Assembly (NCBI GenBank): GCA_949358305.1
Contig: OX442315.1
Span: forward strand, 15,462,427-15,526,426
DNA from: Strigamia acuminata
Taxonomy: Eukaryota; Arthropoda; Chilopoda; Geophilomorpha; Linotaeniidae
Direction: 5' to 3'
DNA length: 64,000 nucleotides
In this document: piece after piece, positions 13,201-25,104 of the stretch
Numbering within the stretch: the first letter of the stretch is position 1
Layout: every line of letters starts with the position of its first letter
Position numbers and translations under genes: made by a program
The notes under the pieces: model-generated
What the model was told of the DNA's origin: nothing
The model's input: only the letters and a program-made list of their open reading frames with translations
Database searches by the model: none

Positions 13201-15402
13201 ATTGTCGGCAAACTGATGTTCCAGGAATTATGGACTCGAAATATAGGTTGGGATTCGCCATTACCCCCCGACATTTCAAAACAATGGTCAAGTTGGCGAC
13301 AACAAGTCGTATTGCTAAGAAAAATTGCCGTTCCTCGACATTACAGCGCTGGACAACAATCAAATCCAGATCGTGAATTGCATTTGTTTTGCGACGCAAG
13401 CCCCAAAGCATATGGAGTCGTGGTCTACATTCGAACAAAAAATGAAACATCCGTAGAAGTCACACTCTGTATGTCGAAGTCGCGCGTTGCACCACTGAAG
13501 TCTTTAACGCTGCCCAAACTCGAATTGATGGGCGCATTGCTGCTGTCGCGAGTTGCCGTGAAACTCAAGAAGTTAGAAATTCAGCGTGTTTTCTACTGGA
13601 CCGATTCGTCCATTACATATTTCTGGATTCGCGAGCAACAGAAGAAGTCAAATCCATTCGTCTCGAACCGAGTCCGCGAAATCCGCACGAACACCGAGGT
13701 CGCCTGTTGGCGTCATTGCCCGGGGAAGGTCAATCCAGCGGATAAGTTAACCCGAGGAATGGAGGCCGACAAATTGGTTCAAGACATCGAATGGTGGAGC
13801 GGCCCTGAGTGGCTGAAAAAGGACGAGACACATTGGCCACAAAAATTCGACGAAGAAACAGAGTCCAACTTTGAAGAAGAAATTGAAGAAATAGATACTC
13901 GCGTAAATGTGACTCGATCAAGTGAAGAGGCGATTTTCGATATTGAAAAGTACAGCAGTTGGACCAAAGTCAAACGAATCACCGCCTGGATTTTGAGATT
14001 TTGCCACAATTCAAGAAAAATCGAAACAGTCATCGGACCGTTAAAGACGGAAGAGTTAGAAACAGCCGAAATTTATTGGTTGCGCAGTATACAAAAACAG
14101 AGATTTTCGGAGGAAATATATAGCTTGAAAAATTCAACGAAACTGAAAAGCGATTCACCCCTAGCAAGCGTAGCCGTAGTTCTCGACCAGAATGAAATTA
14201 TACGAATCGACTCGAGAATACGTTTTAACACGGGAATAGAAAATTTTGTGAGCCCCATCGTTTTGGATTCAAATTCACCGGCTGTAAAATTAATAGTCGA
14301 AGATTGTCATCATAGAACTTTACATGGAGGACTAGGCAACACTCTGTCAGAATTTAGAGCGAAATACTGGGTTAAAAAAGGAAGAAAATTCATCAAGACA
14401 TTGATTTCCCGATGCGTGACTTGTCGAAGAGTGAACGCAAAATTGATGACTCAAACGGTCGGTCTGCTACCTGCGGACAGAGTGAATCGTGCGGAGCCAT
14501 TTCAAATTATTGGCATAGACTTCGCCGGACCACTATACACTAAAAACGGAAAAAAGACTTACATCGCTCTGTTCACTTGTGCCGTGGTGCGAGCTGTTCA
14601 TTTAGAACTTGTATCTGATCTCACTACGGAGAAATTCATTCTCGCATTTAAACGACTTATTGCAAGAAGAGGAGTCCCTGGCATTGTCTACTCAGACAAT
14701 GCTAAAACCTTTAAGCGAGCCGAAAAAGACTTGTCTTTATTCATCAACAGCTTCTCGCACGAGCTGTTCCAGGGGTTCTTGTCAAAGCAAAAAATACAGT
14801 GGAAATTTATCGTCGAATTGGCTCCGTGGTGGGGCGGATTTTGGGAGCGACTGGTCAAAACTGTTAAACTGAGCTTAAAAAAAGTCCTTGCTCGATCATC
14901 GTTGGACTTTGAAGAACTGTCGACCGTTTTGACAGAGGTCGAAGCTGCGGTTAATTCGAGACCAATCACTTACGTTACGGACGATCCGTTGGAGCAAGAA
15001 CCGCTGACGCCTTCTCATTTTTTGACCGGAGGACGTCTCATCACGCTTCCAGACGTCTACAGTCCAGAAAGTCGTGTCGACAATTCATTTCGACCCGAGC
15101 TCGTGAAGCGATGGAAGCTGCGTCAACGTTTGATTAATTTGCTTTGGCGTCGTTGGACGCACGAGTACCTTGTCGAGCTTCGTGAATTCCGTCGTGTACG
15201 AACCTCAAAAGAAGTTCAAATTGGGGATTTGGTTCTCATTCAAGAACAAGGTCAGCCTCGAATGTCATGGAAAATGGCAAGAGTTTCAAATACCTTTATC
15301 GGACGGGACGAAAAAATACGCTCTTGTGAATTGACTTTGCCCGAAGGAAAAACTTTGAGACGCCCAGTACAAAGACTGTGTTCTTTAGAGGCTTCAGACT
15401 AA
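10213..15402 (+). CDS. BEL/Pao Gag-Pol polyprotein (1729 aa)
   Basis: A single uninterrupted frame encodes Gag and Pol together. In order: coiled N-terminal region and DUF1759-type gag (about 1-300); three Cys-rich stretches from residue 348, including the knuckle CFKCLKKGHSSRNC (377-390); an aspartic protease with DPGS active site (Asp461); reverse transcriptase with LSDIEKAF (Asp798) and YVDD (879-882); RNase H with Asp1061, Glu1104, Asp1131; integrase zinc finger (His1366/1367, His1371, Cys1401, Cys1404); integrase core Asp1436, Asp1495, Glu1545; and a C-terminal DUF5641-like region. All catalytic residues are present and there is no frameshift. The start is the first ATG after the primer-binding site. 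The protein makes virus-like particles and copies and integrates the element. Confidence 0.96.
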   Translation: MADDLAVLKAQRAVTRRLTTTTITKAKTILAGIPINELDLKKIKVHLQAKSNELKSLDAKILAMLTDEQEIDEEITRSETEYHEKIIDCGVEIDEALITFIAPPTTPVLPPITNNYHGTASVPQDSPMRLPKYDTIKFKGDPLDWADFWGNFEISIDTKTNISAQSKLVYLKSLLDGEAALVLKGLPPTNENYPIAKKLLLERFGRTDVLLSAHLRSLMKMKPVRDILDPIPLQKLYDECETHVRGLNAANMNVDAIDATACPLILGLVPRQISLEFSRQYPDGKYKAKDLLDMVRNELVHHNKIENFQDLHRSTEKSKPEKIEVDKSNQKPNRVPSARVLSTTITNCMFCNKTHERDGCLTTATERKEFVKKEGRCFKCLKKGHSSRNCTFRVTCKLCQRHHNQLVCEGPSETPKEKVTLLVSTNENLAAYAQPPTATLATIFVKIQNESRESIVQCLIDPGSQSSFVLASLAKDLHLKPNGEEHLNVHTFGNQTPLNTKGNRFELKLCNVGDKNRSLCVNALETPWITKPICTKLQAGLRAALERDQIVIDSGNNTNCDIFILLGADCIAKILTGCIRKIEENLIAIETLFGWTLMGSSINVTTMSTLVTRVCSVRLEERLDESLKKFWELESIGIRHESEDETLTDRNSCAIRFREQVTREEGRYVVALPWLVEPRKLHNNYEIAEKRFWNLVRKFKKNPGFYAAYKQIFDDQIRDGIIEEVNEPQHENSYYMPHRAVIKEDRVTTKIRIVFDASAKGKNELSLNDCLDSGPNLLPEILILLILFRKEPFAYLSDIEKAFLQLLLRMADRDFVRFLWTPEEWDGRQFVKPRVMRQKRVVFGVKSSPYLLNDSIQLHLDNMREKYEETVAQIKDKFYVDDLLGCAKSEGEVEKIFHEARKLMMEAHMPLRKWQSNSQSLRELFAREIPSDANLVDADKHSTSVLGLIWNFITDHLLLEIGEWADAQDQLKESKRLIVQSVARIYDPLGFATPFVIVGKLMFQELWTRNIGWDSPLPPDISKQWSSWRQQVVLLRKIAVPRHYSAGQQSNPDRELHLFCDASPKAYGVVVYIRTKNETSVEVTLCMSKSRVAPLKSLTLPKLELMGALLLSRVAVKLKKLEIQRVFYWTDSSITYFWIREQQKKSNPFVSNRVREIRTNTEVACWRHCPGKVNPADKLTRGMEADKLVQDIEWWSGPEWLKKDETHWPQKFDEETESNFEEEIEEIDTRVNVTRSSEEAIFDIEKYSSWTKVKRITAWILRFCHNSRKIETVIGPLKTEELETAEIYWLRSIQKQRFSEEIYSLKNSTKLKSDSPLASVAVVLDQNEIIRIDSRIRFNTGIENFVSPIVLDSNSPAVKLIVEDCHHRTLHGGLGNTLSEFRAKYWVKKGRKFIKTLISRCVTCRRVNAKLMTQTVGLLPADRVNRAEPFQIIGIDFAGPLYTKNGKKTYIALFTCAVVRAVHLELVSDLTTEKFILAFKRLIARRGVPGIVYSDNAKTFKRAEKDLSLFINSFSHELFQGFLSKQKIQWKFIVELAPWWGGFWERLVKTVKLSLKKVLARSSLDFEELSTVLTEVEAAVNSRPITYVTDDPLEQEPLTPSHFLTGGRLITLPDVYSPESRVDNSFRPELVKRWKLRQRLINLLWRRWTHEYLVELREFRRVRTSKEVQIGDLVLIQEQGQPRMSWKMARVSNTFIGRDEKIRSCELTLPEGKTLRRPVQRLCSLEASD

Positions 15403-15422
15403 TTGAATTCCCCCCCCCCCAA

Positions 15423-15953
15423 TGTAAAATCTAGACTGATTTAATTTGTTTTTAATGTTTATTCATGTATTTGATTTTAGTAATTTTGTCTTAGTTTAAT
15501 TATCGATTGAATTTAGTGATTGATTTGTGTTTATTACAATTAAGTGTTTTGTGTTTTGTTTTGTGAATTTATGTTCTTTTTCATTCATTGTGCCTTATTG
15601 TGTATTATCGTGTTTAATTGTGTTTCATCATGGTTTTTGCTGACTTTTCAGTTGTGTTATTGCATTAAATTGTCTGTGTTCTTTTTGTGTTATATAAATC
15701 GCTCGAGGGTCTTTTCGAGAGCCCTCTTTTATGTAAATTGGGTATCTTTCGGCCCTTGTTGACCGGATGTAGACCCCGTTTTTTCTATGTAACCCACATT
15801 CCACCCTCAACTCGCTGACCACGCGTCACTTGTGAAAAAGAATGTCATTTTTCAACTCAAGTAAAATTAAAAGTTGTTAAGTTTTATTTCGACCGTCGCT
15901 TTTGCTGTTTTACAATTCATCACCCATCGTGAAGTTCATTTACATTTCGTAAA
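15423..15953 (+). repeat. 3' LTR of BEL copy 1
   Basis: 531 bp, by eye identical to the 5' LTR, including the same GTGAATTTATGTTC variant. It is preceded by GAATTC, an 11-C run and AA instead of a purine-rich tract. It is followed by the CTTAT duplication. Confidence 0.95.
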
Positions 15954-18129
15954 CTTATAGTATGCATAACTCATCATTAAAAAATAAAATATCTCTTTTC
16001 CGCCTTTTTCTACACGAAACAAAGACTGGTAAAACAACATTATTATTCAGCAGATGTGAAATAATAACCAGATTGTTAATTTCCTTGATTTTCCAACGAT
16101 TGTAACGCGTTTATGTTTTTTTCTCAACAAAAAAGCAGTAATTTGAGGCTCGTGGTTGGAGGACGACGACGACAACAACAAGGCGAAGTGTTTATGGTAC
16201 GAAATTGGTTATTATTTCCAAATTCCAACGATATCTACGAGATATTAAATCTGGCGTAAATATTTTTGTTTGAGATGGGTGAGCGTTGTTGTGTGCAAAA
16301 TTGGTCCACTGCGGAAGTTGTTGTTTGTGTAGGGGGAGGATTTGTTAAGTATTTACATTTATACGTGCAACGACTTGTTACCTGGGTCAATTTGTTTCAC
16401 TAGCTGTATTTAGATAGAAATTGAGTATTCAAGATGGATGTGCACATGGGAATCACTTTTGGCCTTCCTCTGCAGAACAATTATCAATATTGATTGATTT
16501 CTGCAATATTTTACTGATTTTTATACAAATTGTGGAAAGAATTCCACATTCGATGGTTCCGGTAGGGTTTGCTAAGATTCCGAACAGCACCTTGGACTAA
16601 CCCACTTCCGAGACCTTTATTTTTCAAAAAATTAACTTATAAAATAGGATATAATTGAAATAAATATGTACCCAATTATCTGGATAAGTAAAAATACTAA
16701 TTTTACTTTTCTTGAAAACTGATCGAGTAAACGAAACCGTTTTCCAGAAAAGACAGACTTATTCGCATTGAAAACTGCATGTAAACATGTAAACAGATTA
16801 AATTACCATGTCAAATTATTATGCAAAAAATTATTTTTGAGGCCTAAGCCAAGAGTCGAATCTAGATACTCCGTTTGCCCAACAAGTATTCTTCCAATTT
16901 ATAGAAGCACACAATTGAGAATAACAATTGTTTTTCCCTAAAAATTTGTTTTAATGTTGCTAAATGATTAAGAACTGATTTTATTGAACAAACAGAGGGG
17001 TTTATATACCAAAAAAATACACTAACGTCACATGGACGGTTTTATACACTTGTAATACAAGTGTATCCTCGGACGGGACCTTTTCCAGTTACAACTATTG
17101 TAGTAACTGTATTTCTTTTAATTCAATTGGTTTTCCTCATCCTATTATGACCTAGACTAGCATTGTCTACTACTGAGTTCGACTACCAATGTTAATAAAA
17201 CCTTTTATTTTCGTTGTTTGATCTTTGTGTTCACCCATGTGATATTAGCTATTACAACACCCACTCCCACAGAAATCAGCACCTGTTTTTGCTTTTTACT
17301 TAACATACACGTCAATCGTTAAATTCTTTTTTGTTTTAATTGAAAAAGGTAATAAACTCCAGATATTTACTGAATATTAAAACCACCGAACACCGAATAT
17401 TAAAATCAAGTTTATTGTGAGCCAATGAAATCACTTCCTGGTAGATATTGAACCAATCATCTATTAGTTCTATGTTCTAGTAGCTTTATTTGGTCCAACT
17501 ATCTTTAAAACCAGCCCTGTAATTTTGCAATTATGTAAAACTCAGAATTGAATACAATTCTGTTATTGTAATGTTTACTGGAGATTGAAATCTGTAAATC
17601 AGATTAAGATCATGCATTCAATCCTCTATTTTCCAAGTTATTTTACATTTGCCAAACAGACTAAGGAAATATAACTTGATCATATTGTCTACCAGTTGTG
17701 ATGTCCTTCAATGAATAATACACTAACATCATGACTTGGCAATTAAAATAAACAATAACAAAATATATTGTTTTCATCCTTACAGTGTATAAATTCTTAA
17801 GAATTATCAGATTTACTTTCATCCAGATGGTAAAAAAAATAAAGACATTCATTATAGGTGCATTCAAACTTTGTTTTAGCGTGTTTTTTTCCTCAGAATG
17901 GACACCAAAAATTGCAGAAGCAGAAACCACAAAATAGCTGATTCATTTTTTCTATCTTTTGGAAACTATTTAAGAAAGCTCGATTGTAATTTTCTTTCAA
18001 TATCAAATCAATAGTATTTTGATCCGTTGTCACAGGGCTTCCAAAAGGCGTGGGGCCCACAAGCCGGTGCCTACTCTGTCTATTCGGTAATCCGGCATGG
18101 ACTGGCCCGGCGGTGGTCCTGTGGTCCAG

Positions 18130-18296
18130 TGACTAGGCCCGTGCGAATTTGCGATATATCGCAATGCGATTTTTTTGGGGGGGAATATCGCAGCTACATT
18201 CGTCACTAGCTGTTGTTTGCGATATATCGCAATATCACATATAGCGATATACCGCGACATGCCACATAGTAATTGCACCCGTGGCCCGTCCCTGGC
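18130..18296. mobile_element. Possible hAT-like MITE with GCGATATATCGC palindromes
   Basis: The left end CAGTGACTAGGCCCGTGC resembles the reverse complement of the right end, CAGGGACGGGCCACGGGTGC. The interior has the palindrome TTGCGATATATCGCAA twice and a related GCGATATACCGC, arranged sub-terminally as in hAT elements. An 8-bp duplication is not evident. The flanking GC-rich sequence (18034-18129), starting CAGGGCTTCC, may be part of a second, nested element. Confidence 0.4.
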
Positions 18297-18799
18297 CTAC
18301 CATAGCCTGTCCCTGTGGCCTGATCTATCCAGATTTCCCGGTACTAAATTTGTACCCAGTCTAACCCTGGTTACCACACAAGTTAGATCAGGGTTGAACT
18401 TGCAATTGTTCTATGCTTGCCAAAAAAAATTTTTATTTTAATTACTGCATGAGAAAGCAAATTGGCATAATATCCACAGTGAGAAGAGTGGATTTTCTTC
18501 TCAGAATAGGGGAATTGCTCTTTGTTGGATTGCCAAAGTTTCCGACCGATTAGATTAAGATGTCAAGATTACTTGGATATTTTATTCTTTTTATTCTTAA
18601 TTTTCTTTACAAATTTGTAAACCCTACTGCAAAATGCAAAGTCCAATGTATTGAGCAGTTTCTGGAAACCCACACTCGAGTTAATGCTTACGCTTATAAA
18701 GGCATAAGGATGTTTGAAGTTCAATTTCTAAGATTTAGTCTCTTTTCTTTGATCAAGCCAAACGTGTCCCAATAAAAATTCTTACTTATTCAAACATTA

Positions 18800-19567
18800 G
18801 GTGCGTTCAATTTGCGAAAGGAAAGAAAAATCTTTCCTTTTCTTACTTTCGCAAAGGAAGAAAAAGTACTTTAGAATGAATGCACTTTTTTTGTTACTTT
18901 CTATTTGTTTGTCAATTCTAGTTTTAGCATGCTGTAATTCGATTTTAATCTGGTTTTTAGTAACTAACAAACGTTTTTTTGATTAAAACGAATGTTTTTT
19001 CGGTAAAAACGAACATTATCTGGTAAAAACTAACGTTTTTTCGATAAAAACAAACGTTTTTCCGGTAAAACGAACGTTTTTCCGGTAAAACGAACGTTTT
19101 TCCGGTAAAACGAACGTTTTTCCGGTAAAACGAACGTTTTTTCGTTAAAAACGAACGTTTTTTCGATAAAAACGAACGTTTTTTCGATAAAAACGAACGT
19201 TTTTTCGATAAAAACGAACGTTTTTTCGATAAAAACGAACGTTTTTTCGATAAAAACGAACGTTTTTTCGATAAAAACGAACGTTTTTTCGATAAAAACG
19301 AACGTTTTTTCAGTTATAACAATGTTTTATCATTACAACAAGTAATAAACCTTTACTTAATTGTTGGTTTGGCTAACAAATGACTAATGCGCATGCGCCG
19401 ATCGCGAAAGTAAAACTGAAAGGAAGAAAAGTAACCCAAACGCTACCTTTGGCTAAAGTGACTTTGGCCACTTTCCTTTCGGTAAAAATGACGTTTTTGA
19501 CGTCACTCCCGGTGGCGAAAGTAACGAAAGGAAAGATTCTTCTTTCCTTTCGCAAATTGAACGCACC
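18800..19567. mobile_element. TIR element carrying an internal minisatellite
   Basis: The left end GGTGCGTTCAATTTGCGAAA and the right end (same string in reverse complement) match almost perfectly for about 44 bp, with weaker similarity to about 60 bp (through TTACTTTCGC). TA flanks both ends (18798-18799 and 19568-19569). The ends themselves contain nested palindromes (AAAGGAAAG...CTTTCCTTT). The centre is a 20-21-bp tandem array (18968-19315). No transposase frame is present, so it is a non-autonomous DNA transposon of about 768 bp. Confidence 0.8.
18968..19315 (+). repeat. 20-21-bp minisatellite
   Basis: Units of the type GAACGTTTTTTCGATAAAAAC (21 positions, the last shared with the next unit's spacing) are repeated about 16 times. 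An early block uses the 20-bp variant GAACGTTTTTCCGGTAAAAC, and the most distal units are almost identical to each other. The array lies wholly inside the TIR element 18800-19567. Confidence 0.85.
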
Positions 19568-19707
19568 TATTGATTATGGAAGCAATGATGGACTAATAGA
19601 TCTTTCTTTAAAAGAAGAAAAACTGTTAGTACTGAAACAATAAAAATGGTTGAACGTTTAATAGTTAATCAAGTATTGACAGAAGAAAATTGAGTTACCA
19701 AACACTA

Positions 19708-19811
19708 AAGCCTGATTCACACTAGCAAGCAAAAAGCAAACAAGCAAAAAAGCAAACAAGCAAGCAAGCAAGCATTATTGCTACTTTTGCTTGCTAGTGC
19801 GAACCAGGCTT
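19708..19811. mobile_element. 104-bp MITE with TA flanks
   Basis: The left end AAGCCTGATTCACACTAGCA continues AGCAAAA. The right end in reverse complement, AAGCCTGGTTCGCACTAGCA, continues AGCAAAA. TA is present on both sides. The centre is a CAAG-rich simple repeat. It sits 140 bp from the larger TIR element and is noncoding. Confidence 0.8.
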
Positions 19812-22800
19812 TATTAGTTATTAGTATGGCGTGTTGGAGGTTTTGTTGCACACTTATGCCTCCATTGTCGTTGAACTTCAACAACATTCTCAAATTTGAA
19901 ATACATTAAAATGGTCTTTACGTTCCGTAAGCGACATCCATGCCCCGCCATTTTTTAATAACGACCTCTTTTGACAAAATACCACACTACATATTGTTAC
20001 CATTAGTCCACAGATATACTCTATGAAAGTGTGAATACATTTTTCTAGCCCACTCTCTTTTTAAACTTCTTGTCTAAATCTAACTTTAAAAATGGCAGTC
20101 GATGTTGAATATTTTCAGTCGCAGTAGGCATGCGCACAACACCTAAACAACAAAACACGTTAACTGCAAGTAAAACATTACTTTATGAATGTGCCTTGAC
20201 ATTTATTTGCTGTAACCAACAAAATTCGTATTAATTTTAGTGTAAATATATGTGTACATACTGTACATATATCCCTCACATTGCACACTACAAAATTAGA
20301 TAGGATTTTTATTACATTTTTAACATGTTTTTCCATACATTTTCTACTATCAAACTGATACCACCATAGAAGACAAATAATAAATTTTTTTTTATTATTT
20401 TTATTTTCTATGAAAATAAAACCCACCTGATTCTAATTTCTTTAATCAACATATAACAGATGAGAGATGAGTTATGACCTAATTTTCTTCCAATCAATTG
20501 CTTAGTTTCAATGCATCATGTGATTTAATCTTCTTTTATGTATTTTAACTATGAAAAAAATATTTTCAATTTTTTCTTCTTCGATCTTTTATCCAAACCC
20601 TAAATTTACTCAAAATATTCACTTTATCCAGATTGAAGATGAAAAGTAATTTGAATGAAAACTCGCTCTGCCCCAAGCCACAAAAACATAAATAAAATGG
20701 TTAAATGAAAAAAGATAAAGTATGAAAATAGCAAAATCAATCCTTACAAAACATATACAGTGAATATATCTTTTTATATCTCTGTCAATTCAACCAATAA
20801 ATAACCAAAAAAAAAAAAATTAAAAAAAAAAAAATCAGATCAACTTTCAATAAAAATTAAAAATTTAACCCACATAACCCATAAAATAAAATATTTTTTA
20901 TATTTAATTCCACAATTTCCATGCCAATATGATAAAACCATTTTTTTCATGCCCACGTGGAATTTTTTTCCTATACAATTTTTTTTTATTATTATATTTT
21001 ATTTTTTATGGTTTCTGACCCGCCTTGCATCGAGGTCAGTGTTTATTCGAGGAGCCACTTGTAAATTTATACAAATTAAAAAAAAAATTTTAAAATTTTA
21101 AAAAAAAGTAAATTAAAAAAAAAAAAAACTAAATCAAATTTTACCTCATCCGATAATAATCAAATATCAACATTTGTTTCCACCTTAAAGTTATAATAAT
21201 ACCATTTACCTTGTTCTCTACCAACTCTAAGGAAATAAAGCAAATATATAATTAAAACCAAACAATAGAACAAAACTGACGTTTAGGGGTCGACTATTGG
21301 AATAATGAAAACAATTCCAATCACAAACACAAATCAAAGCCAAAAAATCCACCTAAACAACCCCAATGTGGCTGGCTCTAGTAAGGTCATCTAAATCCTT
21401 AGCAAAATATAATTGCAAGCATTTAAAATTCATTTTTTTCCTCCAAAATCTGCTCCATAGATGCAGAAAAAGTCTCCATTTTATGATCAAAATGAAATAA
21501 TAGGGTTTCATAACTCGAAAACCTTTTAAGCTTTCAAGGAAATTGCAGCAGCAAAACAGATAAATGACAAAATGTAAAATATAATTCCTTATTTAGATGA
21601 AAACCGAGTTGAAAAACATCAACTTTTATCAATAATCAAGGTTATCCATTCATTTTCTAACTATAGGCTTATTTCCTCCTATACATTCAAACGCCTAACT
21701 AAACTATTGGTTTATGAGGCGCCACTTGCGCTTGGACATTCCTGAAGTGACCTAATGTTGACCTTTAACCTTTGAATGAAGTTAGTTAGTTGTAACCACT
21801 CAACACCCGTGCATCCTTTTCCCATCTCTAAAATAACCACTAAATAGCAACGTAAACAAACCTGAACAAAAGAAAGATATCACCATTTCATCGGTAACTG
21901 CATTTGCTAAAGCTCGTGGTTGGTTCAATAAGATTCATAAGAAAAAAAATAATAACTAGTTCACACTTCCTTGTTTTTTTCCCCCCAAAAACATTCCATT
22001 TACAGTTGTGCCCTTTTGTTGGATTGTTTCATATCTTTTCCTTAAATGCAGGTGTTTGTTAAGTTAACCAAACAGTTGAATAAAAGAATTCAAATGTTGC
22101 GAGTAATATGAATGAAAAGTATAATTGTAATTATCAGTACTTGTATGTAGGAAAATTCATGGTCTTTACTCCCACCTCCAAAAACCATCAATTTTCCTGT
22201 ACTGTAAACTAATCCTCTCATTGTACACCCGCGCACTATCGGCAAAATCTACTGTGAGATACCGTAAAGTGTGCAAGAAGATTTTTGCGTGATTTGCACG
22301 AAAATTAGCAGCACAAAGTGCAGAAAGGCTACGAAAAAAAGAAGGTAAAACCTCGAAAACATCCTTTTGAGATAATCAACGACATCAATAGATCTCAACC
22401 AATCACAGCACGTCATTAAAATAATACGTTCATATTGGACTCAGCCACTGCCGAAAACATTATTTCACTACGCTATTGCTGCATTAAGTACAAGTAGTTC
22501 TTTCTGCAACGGTAGCTTTATTTCTTCAACCGTAAAATTGGTAGTACAATGTGCTATGTAGCGATTTCAAAGCTTGCTAGGCTGCCGACACAGCGAATCA
22601 CAACAGGATTACACATTAGATTGATTAATTTTCTGCTGCTCTATTAAAAACCACCGATCAATCATCATTTTTTCTTCCAATTTCGGGGAAACTCATCAAA
22701 ATATATTATTAGGATTAGATCTTCGATTAGTCACTAAGAAATTTTATCGTTTTACCCCCATCAACTGAGTTCCAACAAGAATTGGATCAGTTTACCTTGT

Positions 22801-24807
22801 TTTCGGATGATTACAGCGAAAAAGAAACAGAAAACTACGACAATCTCCTGGAAGTGTATCAATGTCTTTCCAGCACATGGCTAAAAATATTGGGTTAAAC
22901 TTTTGTTTACGTGCACATGGTTATAAAGGTTTCTAACATGGTTTAATGACAGTTTCCAAGCTTTCACCGTACAAAAAGTACAATCCGTCGCTCGGATTGT
23001 GATGAAACTTGGTTTAGAGGACTAAAACAAGTCTAACTGTTTATAGTTTATAGTTTTTATATTTTACAAGTAAGCGGCAATTAAAATTCCTTCATTCGCA
23101 CCCAATCAACGAATTATAGCCCACTTCTTTCAACGCAATTCTACTTTTACTCACGTTTTTGATGGTGGATGCTTCACCTGCAAGCATTAGAACAATTTGA
23201 AGTTCAACCCCTGATCTAACTTGTGAATAAAACCCAAAAATAGAAACGTTGTGACATAATAAGCAATGTATAAGGTCGTTTGGCACGCGAATGAAATTAG
23301 TCGACAAACTTGTGAAGCAATTAGCAGAAATGAAATGGTCAAACCAGGTGTCACGTTTGGATGCTCAAAACTGACAAGTTGTACGATATTTTTACACCGG
23401 TTGACAGCCCGTGAAAAAAAAAACACAAATTAAGTTAATAAGTTCCCGTAAGCTACCTCAAAGCGCCGTGTTACACAGATAAAATATAAATTCCTTACAA
23501 TCACTCCTTTCATCATATGCAGTGAAGCATCGCTTCAAAAAACACAAAGTATATGAAAAAATTACTGTAATTTTGTAAATCCCACACCATAATTTCAGAC
23601 TAACTATCAAAAACAATTATGTTTGGGTATCCAACTGCACTGCGTTCATACTAAACAACCATTGCATTGCATGAAATGATTTTGTAAGCCTAAAACTACC
23701 GGCTATGTGGTCCCAAAACTCATTGAAATTATTTTGCGATGTATTTTGAAATGCATTGGATTTCACAAGAAACCATTTTGTAATACATTTTTGCGTGGTT
23801 ATTTATTATTATTATTATTTTTTGTCAAATATGAATGCATTTTCAAAATGAATTTTTCAATTGTATTATGAAATGCCATTATTTAATGTATAAATTTTTT
23901 TTATAACATTTTTTAACCATATGGGAGACTAAGCCGACATCTCGATGACCAAAAGAAAACTGAAAAATCCCTGTCTGCGCACACACAAACGCAACAAATA
24001 CATGATTTTTAGATATAATAACAAGTAACATCACTATTCACATGTGTGCAATAAACAATTTTAGACTTTATGTGTTTTCGTGTGCAAAAAATGGAATTTA
24101 GTGTTTGAATTCAGCACCAAGACACCGAACATTCTTCGCGATCGACATCCCACAAATGCTTTTAAATAAATGAATAAATAAATAAATTTCTCAAGATGAA
24201 GTCCAGTGAATGCCGAATAACAAATAATGACCATGTTTACATGTTTCCCTACAACTCTATATTATCTTCGTTGTATCGTATACTTCTGGGAAAAACATCA
24301 AAGCACACTGCTGGAGGAAAACAGCTAAATTATACCTACTATGCTAAATGAAATTGCCACTTCTATGCTTAAAACAAGCCGGGATGAAACGAGGATGCTC
24401 AGCGGTCATCACCTAGCAACTAGTTGTCCCAGCAACTTTAGACATGATATCATTTCGCTATGAAAAACACATTTAACAAACACACAATCGAGGCTTCAAT
24501 TTCAGACCAATGCTCCCAAGTCCCAACAAATTGTCAATAAGATACGAGAATATCATTACGAAGTACAATAAAAGTTAAATAGCAAGGTCTGGAAAATTCA
24601 TTACAGCGCAGTGTGTGTAAATATAGATTTAAACATGTGCACCAGAAGTCGCTGTGGCTTTGAATACATCCCTATTTACTATGTAAATGTCAATTCACTT
24701 TACCTCGCTTCACTTTACTGATTTCATAGAAATCATATTTTGTCTCAATGTTTAATACCATGTTCACACCAACGGATCGAGTTTGGCTGGATCTGATCCG
24801 CCTATCA

Positions 24808-25104
24808 CAGGGGTCGGCAAGTAATTTTAAGTGGGGTCCGGATACTATTGAAAATTTTTATCGAGGTCCAGAAAAAAACACTTGTAAACCTTACTAAAAA
24901 CCTAAGAAAATACTTAAAAACCAAATAAATCCCCCAATAAACACACACAACCCAAAAAATACCAATAAAACCTAAAAAACATGAAAAAAACACAAAAAAA
25001 CCAAAGAAACCGAGGGAAAAACGTCGCTAAAACGTCACCGCGGTCCATGTTTCGACCTTCCGCGGTCCATATCCGGACCGCGGGCCGCCAGTTGCCGACC
25101 GCTG
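24808..25104. mobile_element. hAT-type MITE with perfect 8-bp target duplication
   Basis: Starts CAGGGGTCGGCAA and ends TTGCCGACCGCTG, an inverted repeat with one mismatch over 13 bp. The 8-bp flanks are identical: GCCTATCA at 24800-24807 and 25105-25112. An 8-bp duplication with CAGNGG ends is diagnostic of the hAT superfamily. At 297 bp without a frame it is non-autonomous. GGTCC/GGACC motifs are repeated near both ends. Confidence 0.92.

Larger units (their letters stand above)
9595..15953 (+). mobile_element. Full-length BEL/Pao LTR retrotransposon, copy 1
   Basis: 6359 bp: 531-bp LTRs (9595-10125 and 15423-15953), a primer-binding site, one intact 1729-codon gag-pol frame, and a 5-bp target-site duplication CTTAT (9590-9594 and 15954-15958). 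The two LTRs look identical by eye and the ORF is open, so insertion was recent and the copy may be active. There is no env frame. It lies upstream of the HMBOX1 start, in what is probably a 5' UTR intron, and in the opposite orientation to that gene. Copy 2 at 27434-33791 is in direct orientation. Confidence 0.97.
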
